Positions 1-9,810 of a stretch of 64,000 nt of DNA are shown here, piece by piece; positions within the stretch are counted from its first letter, which is position 1; each line of letters starts with the position of its first letter. This DNA is from Globisporangium splendens (Eukaryota > Oomycota > Peronosporomycetes > Pythiales > Pythiaceae), in NCBI GenBank assembly GCA_006386115.1, contig VFIW01000068.1:62001-126000 (forward strand), read 5' to 3'. A program made the translations under genes and the position numbers. The notes under the pieces are model-generated. The model did not search any database, was not told where the DNA came from, and was given only the letters and a program-made list of their open reading frames with translations.

Positions 1-504
1 TAGTACGAGTAACTGTCGGATCGTGTTGTATGCGTCAGTCCTTTACCCCCATGCAAGTCATTCCTCCTTTGCATTTAGCAACAATACTGTTGCACCATGT
101 CAGCGGCTGTTGCTGTCATGGGACCAACGGCCACCAAGTGAGAAAGAGCGGTAGGATGAAGAGCACTGGTGAGGGGACACGGAGATCGGGGGAAATGCGC
201 ATGTCCCGTTCCTGGCTCTCCTAATTTGAGGCTAAAATGTGTGTGAAGGAAGAAATGTCTCGCTGCAGGATGTCAATTCTCCACCAGCAGCTGGTGTCCA
301 CTTTCTTTTGCGCGAACGAGAACGCCCATGCGCGTACCAGAGTCAGAGTGGCAGCTCATACAACGGAAGAATGTGGCTCAAACTCGTTTTGTAAAAATGG
401 CGTGAGCATACGTAAAACTTGATGTAGAAATCGTAAAACATGTAGAAACACATTGCATGTGAGAGTGGGCTCTCCTTGACGGAAGACTTTATTTCGTCGG
501 TTGC
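1..504. other. Intergenic, with a degenerate repeat copy
   Basis: No gene is seen. Positions about 30-215 hold a diverged copy of a sequence found again near 2990-3140 and, more weakly, near 4010-4050. They share the string ATGCAAGTCATTCCTCCTTTGC followed by a GTGAGAAAG-GCGGT and CGGAGATCGGG series. The downstream part is the 3' flank of the minus-strand transporter gene. Confidence 0.5.
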
Positions 505-2040
505 TTACCGAGTCGTCTTCTCTTCAAAATCATGAGGCTCCGCGTGCAGTGGCGAGCGAGGGCTCACTGGGAGGACTTGCAGTAACCTGACACTTTCGAG
601 ATCGCTTGCGAGTTCCGCCTTCGCCTGGTACACCATTCGACTGTACCACCACAGGCTGCCGATACTGACGACGCTGAGCGCAATGTTGATCCAAAACACA
701 GGCGTCAACGACGGAATCGCTGCAGGCAGCAGTGGCAGCACGATGCGCGAGACCGACGCCGCCGAGCCCAGTAACCCCATCAACGTGCCTTGTGGTCGAC
801 CGCCGAGCAACTTGGAAAACGCAGCGACGACAACCGCCGTAGTGATTGGACAACCAATGCTCCACACAAATAACTCGGCGAGACCGAGACGCGCAAACGT
901 GAGCTCCGATGGTGCAATGACGAGCAGCAAGTTGCCAATCGTGAGCATCAGAAAGCCCGATTGCACCCACGTCACGTCCGACACGCTGTGACGGAAGTAT
1001 TCGATCGAGAAATACGAGACCAAACCGAGCAAACCGAGGTAGAACTGGAAGTTCGACGCCGCGATAACTGCGCTCGTACTCTCTGGGTCGCTCCCCGTGA
1101 CTTCCAAGAACAACGGGATGTTCACCGTCTCAAACACCGACAGGATGCCACGCGCATTGAAGTTCAAGAAGATGAACACAATCGCGCCAATGTTCACAAT
1201 TCGATCGGGGAGGCTCGTTGGATCGTTCAATGGGTTCGTCTCGGCCTGCGCATTCGGACTCTCCAGTGGACCATCGTGAATTCCGACGCTCTCGTCAAAC
1301 ACCGTCAGCATCGAGATGATCGTCATCGTGTTCAGCAGCACCAAAATGAGACCTGGAGACGTGTACTTGTTGAAGTGGATGCCGAGCACAAAGGTATCGG
1401 CGTTGGCGACAAGACTACCGAGTCCTGGAGTCAAAGCGTATCCGAGAAACACAACGGTTGCCAAGATCGTCAAGTACTTCAAGCGCTGGTTGACTGTGGT
1501 CATCGCAGCGACATTCGCACGGCACACGGATCGATTACCTGCACCAAAGCCAACCAAGAATCGACTCACAGCGAGCACCCATAGCGAATTGGCCACATGC
1601 GCATCGGCGAGAAGGTAAATCAGGTTGCCCACGAGACAAATCCCCGAAGACACGAGATACACGAACTTGAATGAGTAGCGATCGCACATCCATCCGAACA
1701 CGGTCGACGAGATCAATCGACCAACGGAGAACACGGACGTGAGTAGCCCCATGAACGCGAGGTCACCGCCGAGCGACTTGGTGTAGAGAAAGAGTGTCGC
1801 GAGCACGACGCCACGCGAGGACTCGGCCGAGAACTCGACAAAGTTGATGAGGAACATGTTGACGTACCAGCTGGTGAGGCGGCGGTGGCGCGGCGACGGC
1901 GTGAAGTCCTTGATCGGCGGTGGTGGCGTCTTACCCGCAATGCTCCCTGTGGAGCCGTAGGTAGCGTCACTGGCACTGCCATTGGCGTGGCCGTTTTGCT
2001 GCAGCGGCTGGCGTTGCTGGCGTTTGCCTCCTTCGCACAT
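505..2040 (-). CDS. Major facilitator superfamily transporter, MFSD8/CLN7-like
   Basis: An intronless gene for a 511-residue membrane protein. After a hydrophilic, Gln/Pro-rich N-terminal tail of about 60 residues come some 12 hydrophobic segments. The loop DRYSFK after the second/third segment and SRFLVGFGAGNRSVCRA after the fourth match the MFSD8 (CLN7) subfamily of lysosomal/endomembrane MFS proteins, so a role in export from an endolysosomal compartment is inferred; the substrate is unknown. The reading frame is open further upstream to an ATG at 2145, which would add 35 residues. The shorter start at 2040 is preferred because a good oomycete core promoter (GCTCACTCTTCAATCC, minus strand 2099-2084) lies inside that extension and would place the transcription start about 50 nt before ATG-2040. 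Confidence 0.85.
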   Translation of the reverse strand: MCEGGKRQQRQPLQQNGHANGSASDATYGSTGSIAGKTPPPPIKDFTPSPRHRRLTSWYVNMFLINFVEFSAESSRGVVLATLFLYTKSLGGDLAFMGLLTSVFSVGRLISSTVFGWMCDRYSFKFVYLVSSGICLVGNLIYLLADAHVANSLWVLAVSRFLVGFGAGNRSVCRANVAAMTTVNQRLKYLTILATVVFLGYALTPGLGSLVANADTFVLGIHFNKYTSPGLILVLLNTMTIISMLTVFDESVGIHDGPLESPNAQAETNPLNDPTSLPDRIVNIGAIVFIFLNFNARGILSVFETVNIPLFLEVTGSDPESTSAVIAASNFQFYLGLLGLVSYFSIEYFRHSVSDVTWVQSGFLMLTIGNLLLVIAPSELTFARLGLAELFVWSIGCPITTAVVVAAFSKLLGGRPQGTLMGLLGSAASVSRIVLPLLPAAIPSLTPVFWINIALSVVSIGSLWWYSRMVYQAKAELASDLESVRLLQVLPVSPRSPLHAEPHDFEEKTTR

Positions 2041-2083
2041 ACTGGCGATTGCTTTTTTCTGTGGCGCGTGCGTGGTTTGTGGC

Positions 2084-2099
2084 GGATTGAAGAGTGAGC
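2084..2099 (-). promoter_or_regulatory. Oomycete core promoter (Inr/FPR) of the MFS gene
   Basis: Minus strand reads GCTCACTCTTCAATCC against the published oomycete consensus GCTCATTYYNCAWTTT (three mismatches). It lies 44-59 nt before the ATG at 2040, the usual spacing. Confidence 0.5.
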
Positions 2100-2479
2100 T
2101 GAAGCCGTGGCAGTGCGCGCGGGTGGGTGGCGTCGCGGTCCGCACTGCTGCAGCGTTCGAGCTGATTGTGCACGCTGTTCTTTTTTTGTGTCAGGTTTGA
2201 TGAAACGTCAGCATTTGATGGGGTACTGTAATTTGTGCAGAAAACCGTGGCTTGTTTCTGCAAAGCAAATGAGCTGCGCGGGAGAGGAAACATGAGCTGC
2301 ATACAATAAATTCCAGGAGAAAATGCGCACTGGCTCAACCACACCTGCCGTCTTCTAAACAGTTTGTAAAGTTTCGAAGTCGCATTGCTGAAAGACTGCC
2401 GTTTTGACATTTCCAGCGTGCTGAGATTTGTTGTCCATCTCACTCCCAGTTACCCATCTTCACTGTGTTAAGATCGTCA

Positions 2480-4330
2480 GACACAATGGCTACAAAACGA
2501 AGCGGTGCGATGGAAGTTGGTTCCTTTGTCTATCTGCCAGTAAGGTTTTTGCTATGTCTCGTGAAAGATGGCTTGGCCACATTGCCGAAAGGGATTTGCT
2601 GCAAGTTTGCAGAATGGATAGCTAGAACAAACCTTCGGAAATTTTCTTGGCGCCGATCAAAGCGAGAGTGCGTGCAACCCCAATTCCCTTCAGTGCAATG
2701 GGGGATACCCCTTGCAGAAAAGCCACGAGCCCATACGGTTCGCTCGTGCTGGCTGCGGATATTCGTTTGGCGAAACGATGCACCAATCGGATACTCGACC
2801 AGCACCGACCCAACCCCGCTCTCGTGCTGGTCCGATAGATTTTGTGTCCATGTGAGTCATCCCTCGAATCCATCTGGAACCCAAGATTCCGCCAATTACA
2901 ACGCAGATCCGCCACAGGGTGTCACTTCAACTTTGAGGTCATGGGTTGAATGCATGGAACTACCAGATTATGTTGCATCCACCAGTGCTTTGCCTATGCA
3001 AGTCATTCCTCCTTTGCAGTCAACAACAACACCACACTCGCGGTTGTTGGGATCGACGACGTCCCAAGTGAGAAAGGGCGGTCGAGTGAAGAGCACCGAC
3101 ACAGAAGACACTCGGAGATCGGGAAGTATTCATTCGGAAAGACAGCTGGAGCATGCATCCCCAGTTCTCTCTCCCTTGCGCGCACACTCAATCGCGTTTT
3201 CGGCGGTTGCTTACATGGTAGAGAGCGTGCTGTTGGGTCCGCGTGTGCGTGTCTTGTGCATGATAGGAAGACTAGGAGCAGCACCAGTCAGCTCTTCTAC
3301 AGCTGAGGAGCCCAGAGCGCGCTTACATATGCGGGGATTGCTCTTACGCTGAATGCTGCTCTCAATCGCAATCAAGTTTCCACACGCAGAAGAACAGCAG
3401 CAGAGTTACCAAGGCGCAAATGGTTGACACCCGAGCCCTCTTTCCGTTTACGTTGTCTGCAATTGAAACAATGAGGCTCTTATCAACTGTATCAATTTTT
3501 TGAATCAAAAAGGATTTGATCGTTTGATTGCTCGCACCGAAAAACAGAGTTTTTCGCCCATCGTCACTATGTTATGGCTACAAAAACAAATTCGGAGTGG
3601 AAATGGGTTCGTTTTATTCCAAATACCTTCTTGTAAAAATATGCAATGCTGATCACAGTACAGCAAGTACTTATTGCCGAAGGGGAACCCCCACCTCCCT
3701 CTCTACATTGACGATGCAGCAATGGTACTCCTTTCCATGTAATTTAGCACGGACGCGAAATGATTCCCTTCATCCGTGGGAAGAACAGCCATGATCCCAC
3801 ACAGTTATTCCGTCGTGTTGGCTATGGATATTCGTCTACTGAAACGTTGCAATAATCGGATACTCGACCAGCACGAGAACTTTTCGTGCTGGTCCGATAG
3901 GTTGTGTGCCCATGTGAGTCTTTCCTGAAGCGCCAATCACAAAGCAGAGTCGGACATGTCTCATGGGCTCTTCAACTTCGCAGGCATGAGTAGAATTATC
4001 AGTGCAACTGTCGGATCGACTTGCATTCTCCATGCAAGTCATCTCTCCTCTGCTTCACCACCAGCTTGAATATTGTCGTCCAACCAAATAGCACAAAAAA
4101 AAAAGCGGAGAGCAGGGAAATTCGTTCGAAAAGCTATATGCATGGTTGTTCTCTTTCTCTCTCACACACACACACTTCGACGCACACACAATCGGGTTCC
4201 ACGAGGCTACGTGGACGATAGAGCGAGGGAGGGAGAAGAGCAACGCCAATCAGCTCTCTATGAGAAGTATAACGTTAATGTATGCGGGTGGAGATTGCCT
4301 CGTGCGGCTGGATGCCTCTTCTCCACCAGG
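2480..4330. repeat. Degenerate two-copy intergenic duplication with conserved hairpin
   Basis: The 2.6-kb gap between the transporter and THOC1 holds no convincing gene. It contains two diverged copies of the same segment in the same order, roughly 2480-3330 and 3565-4270. Landmarks are ATGGCTACAAAA-CGAAG..GAAATGG, GGATATTCGT followed by CGGATACTCGACCAGCAC, GTGCTGGTCCGATAG, CCATGTGAGTC, and CATGCAAGTCAT. In each copy GACCAGCAC and GTGCTGGTC face each other as a stem (about 2806-2837 and 3868-3895). It may be a decayed mobile element or an old local duplication. Confidence 0.55.
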
Positions 4331-4741
4331 TGGCATCCATTAAGGCGCAATACAGAATTATTCACTCGGGTGCTTGAATTGCAGTAGCTATTGTCAAAGA
4401 AACCAGTGGAGCACATGCGAAGGACCAGCTTCTTAAGTTCTCTATTTGTACCGTTTGCAGCGTGCATCTTGCTTCACGCTCGTGCTTGGGGATGTCAAAG
4501 CCTTGTTGAAATCGTGCAGGCAGTGAGTGTACCCATTTGTGATACTTTACAAATTTAAACGATTTTCACTATCCACACGTCCGAGTTTGGGTTCAATTAT
4601 CAATTCAAACAATCCTTGTCATGTCACAGAGAAGTGTGGTCCACATTTCTGAAATAAACAATTATGTGCCCCACCTTAAATTACGCCAAGCAACTGGTCC
4701 TCGACGCTTTGATATAAACGGGAAAGCCCCGAACAACCAAA

Positions 4742-7391
4742 ATGGCGCTCCAACTCGCCAGGAACGCCGAGGTTCGTGTGTCTCTACGCGTATTTACGCA
4801 GCTAATGGCGGTCTCTAATATGCCTCTTTGTATATGCGTGCTCCTCTCCGCGTCTGCCCGTCCCGTGCGGTCCTCGCAACGCTGCTCGTTCTCTCTCTCT
4901 CTCTCCACTCTCCATTCTGCAGTCGGCGATTACGCAGTTCTACCAGCGCGACGATGCGATCGCCAAACTCGGCGAGCTCTACACGAGCATGCACGACGAG
5001 GTCGAACGCAACCCCAAGGCGAACGTCAAGCCCGCGGACTTTGTGCACAGCATCCTGGACGTCGCCGTGCAGAAAGTGGTCGAAAAGATCTCGTGGGAGC
5101 TGCTCAGGGTGCCTGATGCGACGGTCTCGAGCGTCGGCGTGCCCGCGCTCCTGGACCTCTGCATCGACGGCGTCGTGAACAAGTATCTGATCAACAGCGC
5201 GCCGTACAAAGTACTCGAAGACCTCATGGAGGGTCAGACGATCAGCAACTGCGAAAAGCTCTGGGATCTCCTGGAAACGCGCAAGGAAAAGCTCACGACG
5301 GTGCGTTTTGCCTATTCACTTCCCGTCGCAGAGCATGTGCAGTCATTAACGGTCTGTTTCTTTCTTTCTTTTATGTTCGCATAGTCGGTGTTTATCCCTG
5401 AGGCGGGGCGCAACACGAAGGCGTCGCTGTGTTTACTGAAGCTTTGTAACGCGCTCCTGCGACGACTGTCAAAGACCCACAACAGTGTGTTTTGCGGCAA
5501 GATCCTCGTGTTCCTCTCGTTCACGTTCGCGCTCTCGGAACGCTCGGCTGTCAACCTCATGGGCAAGGTATGATGTGTGCCGTTGGAAAAGACGTTGTTT
5601 GGTTAATAGGGGGAAGAGTTGCTTATGCTGCTGCTTGTGTGGTCATTATCAGCCAAATGTCGCCAATGTGACTGCATTTGAAGACCAAGACGCGTTTGAT
5701 TCGGCCGAAGCGACCGACTCTGCCGTCGCAGTCGACGCTCTCCCATCCACGGAGGTACGTGACGTAGTGTAGTGCGTTAGGGAAAATTGGTGGTGTTGTG
5801 TTCTCACGAGACATGGTTCTTGTCTGTTGTGTTACAGATCGATAAGGACCACCAGGGTGCTGATGCGGGACCGATTGATTACAACTTGTACCGCACGTTT
5901 TGGGATCTCCAGCGGTACTTTCGCGAACATGAACTCGCTGTGCAAAGTCCCGAGAACTGGGAGAAATTCGTACGTTATGTTTGATGCAATGATGGACTGG
6001 TTGCTTTGGCAACTGTGTGTATACTGTGGAGCGACAGAACTAACTATCGTGTTACGCTGTCGTCACTTTGCTTCTAGTTTGAGGAACTCGACGTGGTGCT
6101 GTCTGCATTTGAAGGCAATGCGTTTTCGAGCGACGATTTGGAGCGCACGCGAGATTTGTTGAGCGGCGGCAGCGCAGACGACGAAAAAAGCCAGGACGAC
6201 CACCACCATTTCTTCCAGCCCAAGTACCTCACAAATAGCCGCCTGTTTCGTCTGCAATTGCGCGATCCTATTCTGCGCGAGTGCATGCTCACGCAGTTTC
6301 TGATCCTGTTCAACTACCTCTCGAAGGCAAAACTGCCCGACAGCACAGTCACGCTGAAGTCCAAGGTTTCGGAGATGCACGATCGCGTGATGACGCTGCT
6401 CAAGCAAACCCCATCGGACGGCGAAGGGTTCAGCGAAATGGTCGCGCGCGTGCTGGAGCGAGAGCGCAATTGGACCAAGTGGAAGCTCGAAAAGTGCCCT
6501 CCGTACGAAAAGTACCCTCCAAAGGCAGATTCGCCAACGAAGAAGAAGCCATCGCGACTGGGCGACGCAGCGCCACTTGGCGGACGCGGTGGTCCCTTCG
6601 TGAAGCGGACGCGACAAGCAGCAGATTCGTCGTCTTCTTTGATGGAACAGATTTTGACCGAAAGCTCGAAACCCTCGCAGATCCTCGAGAAGATCAAGGG
6701 CGATGAACGAGGTGTGTGGAAGTGACTCTTTGATGAGAATTGTGAGTGCGTGCGGTGCTAATCCAGTTGTGTGTTTTCCCTATGCTATTGCTGTGACCAG
6801 CTACGGAGGTTCCCATGCAAAACTATTTGGACCGATTCACGGAAGCGTGGGATCCTGAGAATGGCATCGAAGAAGAGTATTGGCCTGACAAGGATGTGAT
6901 GCACTGCTGGCGAACGATGCGCATGTCGATGAAGACGAGCGTCGTGCACTTGGACTTGGCGATCAATGGCGCTGGCGCGATCGTCAAGGGCATTCTAGGT
7001 ATCAACTCGGCTGAGACTCCGAAAGCGAACAAGGAATCGGCCGGAGATTCGGTACCAACGGAGAACAACGACGCAGAGGTGTCTCCGGAAATTGTGAGCG
7101 TGAAAAAGGAAACAGTGAACGAGGTTTCTTCGTCGTCGTCCGTAGCAGTCAAACGCGAGCGCATGAACGCCGCTACGCATTCCGCGAATGGCGAGAATGC
7201 ACCACCAATGAAGCGAGCACGCTCGAGTGAGAGACGCATCAAGGAGGAAGTGCTGGAGGTAAGAGTGAGTGATGGATGCCATTTTTTCACGTGATAATGC
7301 ATCTTGTGTCTATCGAGTTCTAAACCATTGCCTTTGCTCTTTGCTGCTAATGACGGTGCAGATCAGCAGCGACAGACGCTCGCGCCCATAG
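4742..7391 (+). CDS. THOC1: THO complex subunit 1 (THOC1/HPR1)
   Basis: Eight exons: 4742-4771, 4923-5300, 5385-5567, 5653-5754, 5838-5969, 6078-6711, 6801-7258, 7362-7391. All have GT..AG ends and matching phases, giving 648 residues (human THOC1 is 657). Family-specific stretches include LCNALLRRLSKTHNSVFCG with FTFALSERSAVNLMGK, then DYNLYRTFWDLQRYF, NWEKFFEELDVVLSAFEGN and ERERNWTKWKLEKCPPYEK. THO couples transcription elongation to mRNP assembly and export in the nucleus. The C-terminal 150 residues are charged with basic clusters (KRARSS, RRIKEE) and lack the obvious death domain of animal THOC1. The last exon is only ten codons including the stop. Confidence 0.93.
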
Positions 7392-7607
7392 ACTCGTTCC
7401 CGAAGTAGAAGAAAGTCTTGTGACGAGCAGAAACATCCTGACCTCCTGCGGTGGACGCAGCCACCATCAATATATAAATCCTAAACCCCTTGAACACCAG
7501 TATTTATAGTGAGAGACGATCAGCAAACGCATTCAGCTGGTAAAACCCAGCACCCCGGTTAGCCTGCTGTGCAGTTGCGTGCGATTTGAGCGAAAGCAGC
7601 CACTGCA

Positions 7608-9251
7608 ATGACAAAGAACGATGATGATGCTGCGTTTGACTATGAGCTCCATTTACTCGCCATGCGGTTTCAGAAGTACCAGTATCAACGGCGGCTCGAC
7701 ATATCCAAGTTGTGGCTGATTTGGTAAGGCATGCATCGTTTTCGTGAGATACAAGTGCAAGTAGAAGCCCTAGTGAAGTGTGCAAAGTGTGTGACATAAA
7801 CTTGTGCAGGACGCTGCTGGATGTCGAGTGTTATGATGTGAACGCCCGAGATAACGAGGTATTTTGAAGCTTTTGGGTTGATTTTTGACTGCTTGGGCGG
7901 TTGTGGTGGGCACGTTGGTCTCGCGTTTGTCTTGGCTTGGTCATAGGGAGTTCCACCGATCGTGTACGCTGCAAAGGTAGGAATCAATCAGCCATTTTAT
8001 GGTCCGTCGTCTTCTAACGACTTGTGTGCCTATGTCAAACTTTTCCTTCGCCTTGTTCTTCAGCGAGGAAGTGTCATTCTTTTGTGGCTGCTGCTGCGCT
8101 ACAAGGCGGACATCAATGCCATCTCCAAAGTAGGAGTCCTCCATTTGAGCGATCATAACTAATTTTTCGGGAGTGTGTTTTTTGGACTGACCTGCGTTTG
8201 TGAATAATGCTGCAAATTTTAGCTTCGTGAAAGCGCGCTGATCGTCGCGTGTCGAAAGAAGCGCATGCGAGTTGTCACCTTCTTGCTTCGATATGGTGCC
8301 AATCCAGATGGCATCGACCGATCGGGGTACTCGGCGCTGCGCTGGGTTGTGCAGCATGCGCATCTACGGATGCTTCGCGTGCTGCTATTCCACAATGCGT
8401 CCGTGACGAAGGTAATCCAAGTGTCTCTTGCATATTGCTACATCCGAAATTCATATTACCAATATGGTATCTCTCTTGCTTGGACTAGGATTGCTACACG
8501 GCCAGTTCTGCCCTCGAAATGGCGCTGCAGGGATCTACAAAAGTGCATGCGCTCATGCTCGATTTGCTACAGCAAAAACTCCGCACGTGCTGCATCCTGT
8601 ATAGTACCTGGGACTACTTAGTTGTGCTGATGGCGCTTCTATGCTTTTCAAATACAAGTGGACGAGCGCCGTGACTTGCTGATTGAGATGACGCAAAAGA
8701 AGAACCAGGAGGCAATCGATGCGATTCAATCGTATCGAAAGAAAAAGAAACCGAAGTCAGCAGCTGACACCGTTGGCCAAGAGGTGCACAGCAATAAAGA
8801 GGAACTCACCCGCCGTTGCCATCCCAAGAAGTCCACCAAGCCAACCAATACGATTCACATCATAGATACCAGGCTGGAAGTAGAACATCTAGCTGCGCTG
8901 ACGATGCTGCTCCAGAATCGCCTCGACCAAAGCACTGGCGTGTGGGTGAAAACGGGACCAGGGACATGGAAATCTCAACGCCGAGAAGCAGCAGCAGCGG
9001 GACTCTCTGCGACGACGGCTGTGGATCCACTAGCAGCTGCAAGCGCTACTTCTTCTTCAACTGACGTCGTGGCTTTCAACCCACCTCCAGAGAGCCATCA
9101 CAGCAGCGCTAAGCGCACCCCCGCCCCCAATGTTTTGCTCCAGAGTGATACACAGTGGCAGTCGTTCCTCGCGACTGTCCATCGCGAGTTGGGGCACCAA
9201 GCAGAGGGAGTCGTCAGCGGTAACTACTTGTCCATCGAAGATCTTGAGTAG
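7608..9251 (+). CDS. Ankyrin-repeat protein
   Basis: Seven exons: 7608-7723, 7810-7858, 7947-7976, 8064-8129, 8223-8411, 8489-8603, 8659-9251. Phases all close and give 385 residues. Residues about 38-160 form ankyrin repeats: VNARDNEGVPPIVYAAK, then LLLRYKADINAISK, ESALIVACRKKRMRVVTFLL, NPDGIDRSGYSALRWVV and a repeat with SALEMALQGS. The small exons (30-66 nt) each hold part of one repeat. The rest is a hydrophilic tail with a lysine-rich patch (YRKKKKPKSA), Ser/Ala-rich stretches and no recognised domain. It probably acts as a protein-binding scaffold; partner and process are unknown. It starts about 215 bp after THOC1 on the same strand. Confidence 0.8.
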
Positions 9252-9810
9252 CAGTGGAAAATCATGGAAAAGAACTGAAGAAAGCACACCACGTGGTTCG
9301 TCCATCATTTTGCGATACGAACCTTCGTTGAGTCCGGAAAGAAGAGGGCACAGGAGGTGGAGCAATACATGGCTACCCACTGAGACAACGATGGACGAGT
9401 AGGTGCTTCCTATGGCGTGTGTGCGACACGATGCATCACGCACTAGTGTGCTGCTCTCCAGACAACCTTGAGGCCATCCAGCGGATCACACAATGCCAAC
9501 AGCTATGTTGCTGTCCAAAATGTACCCATGCATCAGCCAGACACCTGCGACATGCATGTCGTGTCACACTTTCATCCTATTATAACGTGGCCCACCCCAT
9601 TTTAGTACCAAAATGACACCCAGTCGATACAAAGCGCCTTGAAATCATGATGCATTCTAGGACGACCACACTAAACTAGGTTAGTTGGGTGCAATACTTG
9701 AAGTTACTGGGTTGGTGAGTTTATCAGGTCCACCCCAACGATCATCCTCATTTCCGAATCTTCTTTGATCCAAGCACAGCTCTTCCTCCCTTCTCGCCCG
9801 CACCGCCGTC
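9252..9810. other. Intergenic between ankyrin gene and MVP
   Basis: No coding sequence recognised. It holds the ankyrin gene's 3' region and the MVP promoter. A core-promoter-like match, CCTCATTTCCGAATCT, is at 9746-9761, about 50 nt before the MVP ATG. Confidence 0.5.
9746..9761 (+). promoter_or_regulatory. Oomycete-type core promoter of MVP
   Basis: CCTCATTTCCGAATCT fits the Inr half (TCATTYYN) of the oomycete consensus exactly and the FPR half (CAWTTT) with two mismatches. Spacing to the ATG at 9811 is typical. Confidence 0.45.
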
